Below the pieces are notes generated by a model that did no database searches, was not told where the DNA came from, and worked only from the letters and a program-made list of their open reading frames with translations. Positions 17,294 through 26,240 of a stretch of DNA of 64,000 nucleotides are shown piece after piece (position 1 is the first letter of the stretch; every line of letters starts with the position of its first letter). The DNA comes from an uncultured bacterium (GTDB taxonomy: Bacteria > Cyanobacteriota > Vampirovibrionia > Gastranaerophilales > Gastranaerophilaceae), in contig CACZCH010000002.1 in NCBI GenBank assembly GCA_902779645.1, forward strand, positions 17,772 to 81,771. The letters are read 5' to 3'. The position numbers and the translations under genes were made by a program.

Positions 17294-17716
17294 ATGAAAA
17301 AAATAATCATAGCTTCAGACCATGGCGGCTATAATTTAAAAAATAAAATTATAAATTATATAAATAAAAAAGGTCTGGATGTTGAAGACTATGGCTGTTA
17401 CAGTACTGAATCCTGTGATTATCCGATATATGCGAAGCTTGTTGCAGATGAAGTTTCAAAAGGTAAGGTAAAAGGAATTCTTGTCTGCGGAACGGGAATC
17501 GGGATGTCAATTGCTGCTAACAGAATTAATGGAGTTAGAGCCTCTCATTGTACTGATACATTTTCTGCCCGTATGACGAGAATGCATAATGACTCCAATA
17601 TTTTATGCCTAGGTGAAAGAATAACCGGCGAAGGGCTTGCTTTTGATATAGTTGACGTTTGGCTTAATACTGAATTCGAAGGTGGTAGGCATCAAAAGCG
17701 TATTGACATGATATAA
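17294..17716 (+). CDS. rpiB: Ribose-5-phosphate isomerase B
   Basis: RpiB interconverts ribose 5-phosphate and ribulose 5-phosphate. The start at 17294 is chosen because GAGGATAGG lies just before it and the product then begins MKKIIIASDHGGYNLK as in the family. Further hallmarks are the active-site CGTGIGMSIAANR and the C-terminal HNDSNILCLGERITG. The 140-residue length is normal. It leads a tight same-strand cluster, rpiB-rsfS-TPR-Tic20-like, with an 8-nt gap to rsfS. Confidence 0.95.
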   Translation: MKKIIIASDHGGYNLKNKIINYINKKGLDVEDYGCYSTESCDYPIYAKLVADEVSKGKVKGILVCGTGIGMSIAANRINGVRASHCTDTFSARMTRMHNDSNILCLGERITGEGLAFDIVDVWLNTEFEGGRHQKRIDMI

Positions 17717-17724
17717 GGATAAAT

Positions 17725-18132
17725 ATGACAGAAGAGTTAACATCATATAAATTTGCCTGCATAATAGCAAGAATCTTGGATGAAAAAATTGCAAGCAATA
17801 TATCAATTCTAAACATTAGTAATGTTTCATCATTTGCGGACTATTTTGTAATATGTTCAGCACAAACCAGTACTCAGGTTAAAGCCTTAACTGAAAATCT
17901 TTCGGAAAAAGTTAAGAATACTTTTGAAAGGCTTCCGTTAGGTAAAGAAAATGATGAAAAAAACAGATGGAATTTAATAGATTACGGAGATGTTGTTGTT
18001 CATATACTAAAAGATGAAGAAAGAGCATCTTATGCTATCGAAAAATTCTGGAATCACGCTTATAGCATTCCAAGAGATACATGGTTAAAAGAATCTGTTG
18101 AATATTCGGAATACGAGAAGGTTGAAAGATAA
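17725..18132 (+). CDS. rsfS: Ribosomal silencing factor RsfS (Iojap family)
   Basis: RsfS binds L14 and blocks 50S-30S joining in starvation. The 135-residue product has the family core: KIASNISILNISNVSSFADYFVICS, the later block RWNLIDYGDVVVHIL, and the end YAIEKFWNHA. AAGGATAA precedes the ATG. It is second in the rpiB cluster and is followed immediately by a TPR gene (4 nt). Confidence 0.94.
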   Translation: MTEELTSYKFACIIARILDEKIASNISILNISNVSSFADYFVICSAQTSTQVKALTENLSEKVKNTFERLPLGKENDEKNRWNLIDYGDVVVHILKDEERASYAIEKFWNHAYSIPRDTWLKESVEYSEYEKVER

Positions 18133-18136
18133 TATT

Positions 18137-19207
18137 ATGGATAAAAAAGAAATCAGAAAAGCAATAGAAAAAACCGTTTTAAAGATGGCAATGGAACCTA
18201 ATAACACTGATAATTACCATGAGCTTGCAAAATATTATGCGATGGACAATCAGTATGAAAAAGTAATATCAGTGTATGAAAGCCTGTTAGAGATTGATCC
18301 TAAAGACATACAAACACTATTGAATTTAGGCAGTATATGGTATTATTCAAAAGAGTATAAAAAAGCTCTTAAATATTTTAACCAGGCTATGCTTGTTAAC
18401 CCGAGCAATTATCTTGTATATTATAACATTGCTAACACTTATGCAGAACTTAAAAATTTTTCAAAAGCACTGCATTTCTACAATAGAACTTTAGATTTTA
18501 ATTCTGATGATCCTGAAATTTACAACGCTATTGCTCTTTTATATCATGATTTTGAAGATTATGTTGAGGCTAAAGCTTATTATGAAAAAGCATTATCATT
18601 GGACAAAAACAACTTAACTGCACTAATTGATTTAGGTAATGTTTGTTTTAAATTATTTGAGTATGAAACAGCATTAGAGTATTATTATAAAGTTTTCGAA
18701 CTCGCTCCAAAAAATAAGACTGTTGCACTTTGTATTGCTAATACTTTAGCTGTTTGCAAAGATAAAGAAAAATGCTATCAATATTTTGATAAAGCGCTGG
18801 AACTTGATGGAGACAATTACAAAGCTTATACCTGCTATGCAATAGCAAAATCAGATTTTAAAGATTATAATGATGCAATAGAGCTTTATAAGAAAGCTAT
18901 TGAACTCAATGAAAAAGAAGCAAATGCGTATATTCTTCTCGGCAATCTTTATTCTAATTTAAAGATGTATAAGGAGGCAGAAGAACAGTATAAAAATGCA
19001 CTTAAAATAAACAAACTCGATCCAAGTATTTATGTACTTGTAGCTAATGTGTTCTACATGAATAATGAGATTGAACGAGCTATTCATTCATATCGTGCGG
19101 CCGTTAATATGCGTCCTGAGAATGATGAATACAAGCTTGTATTTATACAAGTTCTTGAAGATTATATAAACGAAGCAAGAAAGGGTGATTTAATTGAGTC
19201 AGCTTAA
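18137..19207 (+). CDS. Tetratricopeptide-repeat protein
   Basis: I start at the ATG at 18137, just after rsfS; an upstream in-frame ATG lies inside rsfS and would add 13 residues without an SD. The 356 residues are about nine TPRs (PKDIQTLLNLGSIWYYSKEY, SNYLVYYNIANTYAELKNFS, ANAYILLGNLYSNLKMYKEA, DPSIYVLVANVFYMNNEIER). It is cytoplasmic with unknown partners. Its 3' end overlaps the next gene by 14 nt, so it is coupled to the Tic20-like protein; a joint role at the membrane is possible but only inferred. Confidence 0.82.
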   Translation: MDKKEIRKAIEKTVLKMAMEPNNTDNYHELAKYYAMDNQYEKVISVYESLLEIDPKDIQTLLNLGSIWYYSKEYKKALKYFNQAMLVNPSNYLVYYNIANTYAELKNFSKALHFYNRTLDFNSDDPEIYNAIALLYHDFEDYVEAKAYYEKALSLDKNNLTALIDLGNVCFKLFEYETALEYYYKVFELAPKNKTVALCIANTLAVCKDKEKCYQYFDKALELDGDNYKAYTCYAIAKSDFKDYNDAIELYKKAIELNEKEANAYILLGNLYSNLKMYKEAEEQYKNALKINKLDPSIYVLVANVFYMNNEIERAIHSYRAAVNMRPENDEYKLVFIQVLEDYINEARKGDLIESA

Positions 19208-19613
19208 TGAACCGAATCCGATTGAAAGAATAATATCATCTGCATCATATTTAACAGCAGGTATGGCAGGTTTTATTTGGATTATTATAGCAGCATTCTT
19301 AAAGAAAACGATAAAACCGTTTCTTATGTATCATATTATGCAGTCAATATTTTTATCAATAGCATACTTCTTATTTATAGAATTATATAAACTTGCTTTT
19401 ATTGCATTTGCCAAAATACCATTATTAAATATAGGAGCATATTTTATAAACAATATATTATTTAATCCTTTGCCTATATTTTGGGGTTTGTCACTTTTAC
19501 AGGTATTTACAACTGCTGTAATCTTATATTTAGCAGTTACTTCATTTATGGGTTTATATAGCTATGTTCCTTGGGTATCTGATATTATTAAAGGAAATAC
19601 CGGTAAGGGCTAA
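19194..19613 (+). CDS. Probable Tic20/Ycf60-family membrane protein
   Basis: The 139-residue protein has about four membrane helices. The block KKTIKPFLMYHIMQSIFLSI matches the cyanobacterial Tic20 core (RNxxISHFIRFNxMQAxLLDI), and SFMGLYSYVPWVSDIIK matches the Tic20 end (xLRGxYAEIPxISDA). Tic20 is part of the plastid import channel; the role of bacterial homologues is unsettled. The start is TTG at 19194, supported by AAGGGTG 6 nt upstream, inside the preceding TPR gene (14-nt overlap). DUF4870-type membrane proteins are the main alternative. Confidence 0.55.
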   Translation: MSQLNEPNPIERIISSASYLTAGMAGFIWIIIAAFLKKTIKPFLMYHIMQSIFLSIAYFLFIELYKLAFIAFAKIPLLNIGAYFINNILFNPLPIFWGLSLLQVFTTAVILYLAVTSFMGLYSYVPWVSDIIKGNTGKG

Positions 19614-19663
19614 ACAATAAAGACAAATAATAGGGAAAATAAGGAATAGAATACACAATATGG

Positions 19664-20545
19664 CTATAATACCATCGCAAGTATCATTAGTATCATAGCA
19701 CCTATTTCCATAGCTGTTGACATGTGCTGTTGAAACTTCTGTGAGTCGTATTTATGCGATGTTTTTTTTGCTTTATTAGCACTATTTAAGCGTTTTATTC
19801 TTGTCTTATTATCATCTGATGAAAATTCTGTTCCAAACATGTCATACTCCATTTGAGAAAGCTCTTCGCTAAGATTATCGCGAGGTATAACAGCATCATT
19901 AGTACTCACAAAATCACCGTAATTTGTGTATGGTCTTGTATATTTTTTTTGTCCGAAAGGCATTTTGAAGTGACTATAAGATGTGCCTGCTAAATCCATT
20001 GAATTAATCATTCTATCGTTAAAGTATGAACCGTCACCATAATCAAATTCTTCTTTTTCAGCAATTTTTTGTGGATACATATTTTCTTTTATTCTATCCA
20101 TTCTTTTTGAATAATCATCGACATCATAGATTTTTCCAAATAACTTTTTCTCAATTGTAACAATTCTAGTATGCAAATCTCTGTTTTTAAATGTTGTATT
20201 AAATAATTTTTGTTCAATATCATTTACGATAGGATAATCTACACTGCTATCTTCTAATGCTTTTTCTTCTGCAAGAAATGTATCCCTTGAAGGTTCTATC
20301 TCCAAGCCAATTACGTCAGCAGAAATGTCAGCTGAAAGCTTAGTTATACGTTTATTTATGTCACCGGTTGAGCTTTTTCCGTAAACGGTTTTTTCTAGCC
20401 GTGAAACTCTGTTTGAGGTTTTGTCACCGTTATAATCGAAACCAAATATATTATTTTCAATTCTTGATAAAATTTCTGTGTTAGAAGCTGAAACACACAA
20501 TGCAAGAGAAAAATATATTATAATTAATAGAATTTTTTTATACAT
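19664..20545 (-). CDS. Exported protein with LEKxxFG-type repeats and C-terminal membrane helix
   Basis: A signal peptide (MYKKILLIIIYFSLALCVSA) precedes 5-6 degenerate repeats of the form (I/L)E..(I/L/V)(F/Y)G..(Y/F)..D....R(I/V)..(L/I). Clear units are RIENNIFGFDYNGDKTSNRV, RLEKTVYGKSSTGDINKRI, TIEKKLFGKIYDVDDYSKRM and QMEYDMFGTEFSSDDNKTRI. The last 18 residues are hydrophobic (MEIGAMILMILAMVL). Similar repeats are, to my knowledge, frequent in proteins of the cyanobacterial/melainabacterial lineage, with no known function. SD AAGGTGG precedes the ATG. It is a stand-alone gene. Confidence 0.65.
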   Translation of the reverse strand: MYKKILLIIIYFSLALCVSASNTEILSRIENNIFGFDYNGDKTSNRVSRLEKTVYGKSSTGDINKRITKLSADISADVIGLEIEPSRDTFLAEEKALEDSSVDYPIVNDIEQKLFNTTFKNRDLHTRIVTIEKKLFGKIYDVDDYSKRMDRIKENMYPQKIAEKEEFDYGDGSYFNDRMINSMDLAGTSYSHFKMPFGQKKYTRPYTNYGDFVSTNDAVIPRDNLSEELSQMEYDMFGTEFSSDDNKTRIKRLNSANKAKKTSHKYDSQKFQQHMSTAMEIGAMILMILAMVL

Positions 20546-20698
20546 TACAGTACCACCTTAGTAGTACTATAATTTCATTTTTGAGCCATCACTATTACGC
20601 TGTGAGTCATAATATTAATATTATAAAAACGCTAAATATTACTAAGTGTTAAGGTTAATTAGTGTATTTACATTAGTAATTAATTGTAATTCTAATAT

Positions 20699-21349
20699 CT
20701 ATATATAAAGTTTAGCAAAATCTAAATCATTTTTTACAGTTATTTTAATATTTTTATAACTGCCGTTTACTATATATACAGGAACGTTCAATTCTTCCAG
20801 CATTGAACAATCATCTGTAAAATTGCCGTTTTTTAGTTTTTCATGTGCATCTTTTATTAATGATGTTTTAAAACCTTGAGGGGTTTGTGTATTATATAGT
20901 TTTGAGCGGTCAATTGTTCTTATTATACGGCCGTTTTTATCGACTTCTTTAATTGTATCAGTTGTTTTTGTCATAACAGATACTGCATCGTATTTAATAA
21001 CACTATCTATTGTATCTTGTATTATATCTTTTGTTACAAGCGGTCTTGCTCCGTCATGAATTAGAACATATTCATTCTTAACAAGCTGTAAAGCTTTATA
21101 CACAGATTCTTGTCTTGAATTTCCGCCTTCAATAATGGTTATTTTTTTATCAGTTAAAATTGATTTGAATTCATTAATAAATTCTTTATTTGCAGGTATT
21201 ATAACTTCATAAACAGATTCAAAAGGTAAAAATTTATTTACTGTTTCTTCAATAACTGTTTTATCGAATATTTTTTCTAAAAGTTTGTTTGTATTTCCGT
21301 ATCTTGAGGAAGTTCCTCCTGCTGTTATTATGACTGAAAATTTATCCAT
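20699..21349 (-). CDS. ispD: 2-C-methyl-D-erythritol 4-phosphate cytidylyltransferase
   Basis: IspD makes CDP-methylerythritol in the MEP isoprenoid pathway. The start at 21349 is chosen for its SD (GGAGA) and because it gives the family N-terminus MDKFSVIITAGGTSSRYG, the CTP-binding loop. Other hallmarks are GGNSRQESVYKAL, LIHDGARPLV and DDCSMLEE. Its 216 residues are on the short side. It overlaps the end of thiL by 8 nt in a two-gene operon. dxr, which acts one step earlier, is at 50.6 kb. Confidence 0.93.
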   Translation of the reverse strand: MDKFSVIITAGGTSSRYGNTNKLLEKIFDKTVIEETVNKFLPFESVYEVIIPANKEFINEFKSILTDKKITIIEGGNSRQESVYKALQLVKNEYVLIHDGARPLVTKDIIQDTIDSVIKYDAVSVMTKTTDTIKEVDKNGRIIRTIDRSKLYNTQTPQGFKTSLIKDAHEKLKNGNFTDDCSMLEELNVPVYIVNGSYKNIKITVKNDLDFAKLYI

Positions 21350-22244
21350 AATTTTCTCCAAAATGATTGTATACATTTAATTCAGAATATTTAGAAAATT
21401 TTTGTCCGGATATATCTAATCTTACTCCGTCAAAATTTTCTACTTTACCGATGATGTCAGCATTTTTTATTATATCAGAGTATTTATCGGGTATTACAGC
21501 AACAAGATTGTAATCTTCTCCGCCAAATAAAACCTGTTCTCTGTCAATATTTTGTAAATGCTTAATTTTATTATAATCTATTGTAATTTTTACTCCGCTC
21601 GCTTCAGCTATTTTGAAAAGTGCATCACAAAGTCCGTCTGAGGTGTCCATCATCGCATAAGGTTCTTTTATTGTTTTTGATATTATTTGGGAAAATTCAT
21701 AATCTAAACTGGGTTCTAAGTGTGATTTTATTAACTCTAAATTATTTCCATTATTTTCAAGCTCTTTTAATCCGGCTGAACTAGAACCATAATTACCTTT
21801 CGTTATTACAACATATCCGGATTTGGCATTCGCTCGAGAAGAGATATTTTTATTATCAGTTTTTCCAATTGCTGTAATTGATATCAAAATTTTGTTTTCA
21901 GAACCGGTAATATCACCGCCAACTATCTCTGCGCCATTAAGGGCTGATTTTGCTCCTTTAAAAAACTGCTCTATAAAGTGACTATCTGTACAATTAGGAA
22001 TAGAAAGAGCAATCGATATATATTTGGGTTCTGCACCTGACGCTAAAATATCACTAATGTTTACTGCAATAGATTTGTAGCCAAGCTGATAAGGAGTGCA
22101 CCATGCACGTTTAAAATGAATGTCCTCAACTAAGCTATCCTGTGTTATAACAATGCCCAAATCCTTTAAATAAGCACAATCATCCCCAATATATTTATCT
22201 CCTATGATACTTTTAATCATTTTTAGAATATCATATTCGTTCAT
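21342..22244 (-). CDS. thiL: Thiamine-monophosphate kinase
   Basis: ThiL phosphorylates TMP to TDP. Hallmarks: IGDDCAYL (residues 18-25), TQDSLVEDIHF, GYKSIAVNISDILASGAEPKY, EIVGGDITGSE and the C-terminal LFGGEDYNLVAVIP. The 300-residue length fits the AIR-synthase-like family. It is first in the thiL-ispD operon and is divergent from the MnmC-like gene. No TPP riboswitch is visible in the 66-nt gap. Confidence 0.92.
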   Translation of the reverse strand: MNEYDILKMIKSIIGDKYIGDDCAYLKDLGIVITQDSLVEDIHFKRAWCTPYQLGYKSIAVNISDILASGAEPKYISIALSIPNCTDSHFIEQFFKGAKSALNGAEIVGGDITGSENKILISITAIGKTDNKNISSRANAKSGYVVITKGNYGSSSAGLKELENNGNNLELIKSHLEPSLDYEFSQIISKTIKEPYAMMDTSDGLCDALFKIAEASGVKITIDYNKIKHLQNIDREQVLFGGEDYNLVAVIPDKYSDIIKNADIIGKVENFDGVRLDISGQKFSKYSELNVYNHFGENYG

Positions 22245-22275
22245 ATTTAAATTATACCAAAAAAACTTAATATTC

Positions 22276-22304
22276 TTGATTTTAGGGGGTATAATTGGTA
22301 AAAT
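22276..22304 (+). promoter_or_regulatory. Promoter TTGATT-17-TAAAAT, leaderless arrangement
   Basis: The -35 TTGATT (22276-22281) and -10 TAAAAT (22299-22304) have a 17-bp spacer. The ATG of the methyltransferase gene is 6 nt after the -10 box, and the only SD-like run (AGGGGG) lies inside the promoter spacer, upstream of the likely start of transcription. Confidence 0.55.
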
Positions 22305-22310
22305 TAGTCT

Positions 22311-23690
22311 ATGAGGGATTATGAACCATATTATACTGAGGACGGGTCAATAGGGCTTTATTCTTATGCGAATAAAGACGTATACCACTCTAAGTTTGGT
22401 GCTTTAACAGAAGCATGGGAAAAGTTTGTCTTGCCTTCTAACATTAAAAGCTTGTTGAAAAAAAAATCCGAAATTAAAGTTTTAGATTTGTGTTACGGAA
22501 TCGGATATAATACAAAAGCTTTAATGAGTTTTATAATTGAAAACTTTAGGGAAGAAAATTCTAATAAAAAGAATTCTCGTAAAGCAATTAACTTCGTTTC
22601 GATAGATAGCAATAACACAACAAAGAAAAATAATAAAAAATTATCATCATCTATCGAAAAGATATATAGCAATAATCAGTATAAAATTAACATTGATTGC
22701 ATGGATATAAATGAAGAACTTGTAAAATTATCTCCGTTATTTAAAACAATAAAAACCCCAGGAGAAATTTATGAAAATTTTATGCCGGAGATATTTAATT
22801 GTTTTGATACATACTATAAGCTAAAAAGAGTTTATGAAAATATTGCATCAGTATTTTACCCAAAGAACAGAAAAGAAATACGAGAGTTATTAGATATTAA
22901 ATTTAAGAATATGCACATAGATAAAGAATATAAAGTTAATGAATTTGTTAATTATATACTTCTTAATCCCTTGTGTGAGCTTTATGGTAAAGAATACCTA
23001 AGTAAAGATTTAAAAAAAATATTAAAAGAAAGAAGGAATTCAAAGTATTTTTCAAAATCCCTCATAAAATATGCCAAATTTAATCACATTCTGGGGTATA
23101 ATTTATCCTATAAGTTTAATTTATCCGCCTTCTTACATAATATATATTATGCCACCCTATCGAGACGCTATAAATTTATCGATCTTAAGACAGCTGAGAG
23201 CCTTTTTAACCTCAACTTCTACATAAAAGACGCCAGAAAAAGCATAAAATCAGTAAACCGTGTATACGATTGTATATTCCTAGATGCTTTTACTTATACG
23301 AAAGCTCCTCAGTTATGGTCGGTTGAATTTATAGCCGAACTCAGTAATCATTTGTCAGACGACGGTGTTATTCTCACTTATTCTAATTCAGCACAAATCA
23401 GAAATACATTTTTAGAAAACAATTTATACGTAGGTAAAATCAAAAATTTTAAAGCTGATAAATTTTTGGGCACTATCGCATCAAAAAGTAAAAACAAAAT
23501 AAAATATCCGCTGAATAATTATGAGTTAGGACTTTGTAATACAACAGCAGGTATACCGTACCACGATCCGAATTTAGCTTTTTCAAACAAAGAAATACTG
23601 GAGCTTAGAGAATATGAATTTAAGCACAGTAATCTTATGAGTTCATCAAAATATATGAAAATAAGGTCTATGAGAGGTGATAATGAATAA
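22311..23690 (+). CDS. MnmC-like (DUF752) methyltransferase with a large insertion
   Basis: The N-terminus (YYTEDGSIGLYSYANKDVYH, then SKFGALTEAWEKF) and motif I (KVLDLCYGIGYNTKAL, about residue 58) match the SAM-methyltransferase half of MnmC, which finishes mnm5(s2)U at the tRNA wobble base. The partner block YDCIFLDAFTYTKAPQLWS comes at about residue 320. In MnmC the two are roughly 100 residues apart, so about 150 extra Lys/Asn-rich residues are inserted. The gene overlaps the following FAD-oxidoreductase gene by 8 nt; in E. coli MnmC the methyltransferase is fused to a different FAD domain. Function in tRNA modification is inferred. Confidence 0.6.
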   Translation: MRDYEPYYTEDGSIGLYSYANKDVYHSKFGALTEAWEKFVLPSNIKSLLKKKSEIKVLDLCYGIGYNTKALMSFIIENFREENSNKKNSRKAINFVSIDSNNTTKKNNKKLSSSIEKIYSNNQYKINIDCMDINEELVKLSPLFKTIKTPGEIYENFMPEIFNCFDTYYKLKRVYENIASVFYPKNRKEIRELLDIKFKNMHIDKEYKVNEFVNYILLNPLCELYGKEYLSKDLKKILKERRNSKYFSKSLIKYAKFNHILGYNLSYKFNLSAFLHNIYYATLSRRYKFIDLKTAESLFNLNFYIKDARKSIKSVNRVYDCIFLDAFTYTKAPQLWSVEFIAELSNHLSDDGVILTYSNSAQIRNTFLENNLYVGKIKNFKADKFLGTIASKSKNKIKYPLNNYELGLCNTTAGIPYHDPNLAFSNKEILELREYEFKHSNLMSSSKYMKIRSMRGDNE

Positions 23691-24948
23691 TAAATATGAT
23701 TTGTTAATAGCAGGCGGAGGTACAGCCGGTTGCGCCTGCGCTTATACAGCAGGAAAACTTGGTTTAAAAACTCTTTTAGTTGAAAAAAACTCGTTTTTGG
23801 GTGGTTCTATCACTTCTTCACTTGTTATACCTGCAATGAAAACTTCTGATAATGCCATTAATACAGATTTTTATAATATTTTATATGAAAAACTTCATAC
23901 AATTAACGGAGCATCAACTTACTGCGACGGTAATAGAGGCTGGTTTAATCCGGAGCTTACTAAAATTATACTCGATAATTTAATGAAAGATGCTCATGTA
24001 GATATCTTATTTGAATCTAAAATAAAAGAGTTGAATAAAAGCTCAGGTGTATATATCGTAACGATAGAGGACAATAATCTTTTTGAAATAAACAATAATT
24101 TATTGGTACATATCGAAACGAAGCGTCTTGTAGATTCAACAGGTGATGCAGAAATTTGTAAAAAATTAAATTATGAATTTTTATTTGATTCAGATAAAAA
24201 ACAACCAATTAATTTAAGATTTATAATGTCAGGGATAAATATAAATAAATTTTCTGATTGGTTAATGGAATATGATACCGATAGAGAGGTTACAACCAGC
24301 TGTAATACTGACGGTGTTACTCTATTATCCACGGCTTACACTTGGGATACTATGAGAGATTGGGCTCTTAGACCCATATTTGATCAAGGTATTAAAGAGG
24401 GCATAATAACTGAAGAGGACTCAAATTACTTCCAGATATTCTCTGTTGCGGGGACTACTGATTCGATTGGATTCAACTGTCCGAGAATATTAGATGAAAA
24501 TTTGTCTCGTTCACAATCCTATATTAAAGGTAGAGAGAGTATTTTAAGGCTTTCTATGTTTTGTAAAAAGTATTTACCGGGTTTTGAAAAAGCCTACATC
24601 TCATCTATCGCAAATTCTCTTGGTGTTAGAGTTTCACGCAGAGTAAAGGGTAAATATGTTTATAGAAACGAAGATTTAAAATCAGGCAAAAAATTTGATA
24701 ATCCTGTTCTAATCTCTAATTATCCTATTGATATACATTCTTCTGATAAAAACTGTTCAAAATTAGAAAAAATTTACAAAGAATACCAACTACCTATTGA
24801 ATCATTAATTGTTGATAACAATTTATTTGTAGCAGGACGCTGTATATCAGCGGATTTTGAAGCTCAAGGGGCATTAAGAATTATACCTTCTTGTTTTTCA
24901 ATGGGAGAAGGACTTGCTAAATATATTTACTCAATAAACAACAAATAG
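23683..24948 (+). CDS. FAD-dependent oxidoreductase (FAD_oxidored type)
   Basis: The Rossmann dinucleotide motif LLIAGGGTAGCACAYTAGKL opens the protein, followed by LLVEKNSFLGGSITSSLVIP as in the PF12831 FAD-dependent oxidoreductase group. RLVDSTGDAEI and the C-terminal LFVAGRCISADFEAQGALRI complete the FAD site. The start is ATG 23683 with SD GAGAGG; a GTG two codons earlier is less likely. There is no signal peptide. It overlaps the MnmC-like gene, which suggests a joint function, but the substrate is unknown. Confidence 0.75.
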   Translation: MNNKYDLLIAGGGTAGCACAYTAGKLGLKTLLVEKNSFLGGSITSSLVIPAMKTSDNAINTDFYNILYEKLHTINGASTYCDGNRGWFNPELTKIILDNLMKDAHVDILFESKIKELNKSSGVYIVTIEDNNLFEINNNLLVHIETKRLVDSTGDAEICKKLNYEFLFDSDKKQPINLRFIMSGININKFSDWLMEYDTDREVTTSCNTDGVTLLSTAYTWDTMRDWALRPIFDQGIKEGIITEEDSNYFQIFSVAGTTDSIGFNCPRILDENLSRSQSYIKGRESILRLSMFCKKYLPGFEKAYISSIANSLGVRVSRRVKGKYVYRNEDLKSGKKFDNPVLISNYPIDIHSSDKNCSKLEKIYKEYQLPIESLIVDNNLFVAGRCISADFEAQGALRIIPSCFSMGEGLAKYIYSINNK

Positions 24949-24980
24949 TTATTGGTATATATCGTTTCTATAATAAATGT

Positions 24981-26231
24981 TTAAAAAGGAATTTCTACAA
25001 TAAAGGTTGAACCGTTATTGACCTCACTTATTATAGTAATTTTACCGTCATGGAGTTCAACAAGTTTCTTTGTAATAGTTAGTCCCAGTCCGGTAGAACT
25101 TTCTTTTTTGGTATAAGCGTTATCGAGCTGTACAAACTTTGCAAATATTTTACCGTGGTATTTGGGATCTATTCCAGCACCGTTGTCGTGTACAGCTATC
25201 CTAAAGCATTCATCATTAGAAGATATAGCTATGTCTACACTGTCATTTTCAGGCGAGTATTTAATTGCGTTGCTTACAAGGTTGTACAGTATCTGCTGAA
25301 TTTTCTGATAATCGGCAAAAACTTCGAAATCATTTTCAACATCAGCATTAATAACAATTCCTTTTTTCAAAGCCAAAGGCATTATAATATTTTTTACTTC
25401 ATTTACCGCACGTGAGAGCCAAAATCTGCTCTTAACTATTTTCATTGCGTTTGCTTCAATTTTAGACATATCAAGTATTTCGTTAATCATGCCAAGAAGA
25501 TGAGTTCCTGAAGCCTTTATATCATTAATATAATCCTTCTGTTTATCATTCAAATTGCCGTATAACTCAGCATCAAGGATATCGGCAAAACCTAATATTG
25601 AATTAAGAGGTGTTCTTAGTTCATGAGAAATATTAGCTAGAAACTCGTTTTTAACTTTATCAGCTTCTAAAATTTTTTCATTTTGTTCTTTAATTAGTTT
25701 ATAAGCGTTATTTTTTTCTACAATTCCGTCTTTTAAAGCTTTTAACTGGATTTTAAATACATTAGACAGCTCTTGGTCTTTTAGAACATACGAAAGTACT
25801 GCGGAAGCTGCATTAAGGGTATCTAAATCTTCTTTCTTATAATAATCTGGCTCTTTTTTAGAAAGAACAATTATACCAAAAACTGTTGATTTAATTTGGA
25901 GTTTTGATACTAAGAATGAAGCATTTTCAAGCTTATTTAAGTCTGTTAATTCAATTAGGTTGTCCTGTTTAGAAATAATTTTGCCGTTTTTGTTAAAAAC
26001 GAAATCTTTAACAGGTTTTGTCAAGTTATAGGTATTTTCTGGCAGAAAATCTTTATGATTTTTATAAACATACTTTAATTGCAGACTGTCAGGGTTTGCA
26101 AAATAGATAAAACCTTCATCAAAAATAAGAATTTTTTCTAATTTTTTGAATATATCAACATTTCCTTTAACATCAGTTGTAAAAAGGTTTGGGATATATT
26201 CAATAATTTTATCATTAGTTAACAGAGCCAT
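24981..26231 (-). CDS. Cytoplasmic sensor histidine kinase (GAF-like + HisKA + HATPase)
   Basis: Residues 20-160 look like a GAF-type sensor, followed by a coiled linker. The HisKA block is intact (FLANISHELRTPLNSILGFA, His present), as are the N box (YNLVSNAIKYSPEN), G1 box (HDNGAGIDPKYHGKIFAKF) and G2 box (STGLGLTITKKLVELHDGKI). There is no membrane segment. No response-regulator gene is adjacent. It lies 9 nt downstream of the SNF2 helicase gene on the same strand, so both are probably in one operon. Confidence 0.92.
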   Translation of the reverse strand: MALLTNDKIIEYIPNLFTTDVKGNVDIFKKLEKILIFDEGFIYFANPDSLQLKYVYKNHKDFLPENTYNLTKPVKDFVFNKNGKIISKQDNLIELTDLNKLENASFLVSKLQIKSTVFGIIVLSKKEPDYYKKEDLDTLNAASAVLSYVLKDQELSNVFKIQLKALKDGIVEKNNAYKLIKEQNEKILEADKVKNEFLANISHELRTPLNSILGFADILDAELYGNLNDKQKDYINDIKASGTHLLGMINEILDMSKIEANAMKIVKSRFWLSRAVNEVKNIIMPLALKKGIVINADVENDFEVFADYQKIQQILYNLVSNAIKYSPENDSVDIAISSNDECFRIAVHDNGAGIDPKYHGKIFAKFVQLDNAYTKKESSTGLGLTITKKLVELHDGKITIISEVNNGSTFIVEIPF

Positions 26232-26240
26232 AATAACCCC

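Noticed and set aside
22245-22310. TPP riboswitch before thiL
   Set aside because: The gap is 66 nt and holds a promoter for the divergent gene; no CUGAGA-type motif is seen.
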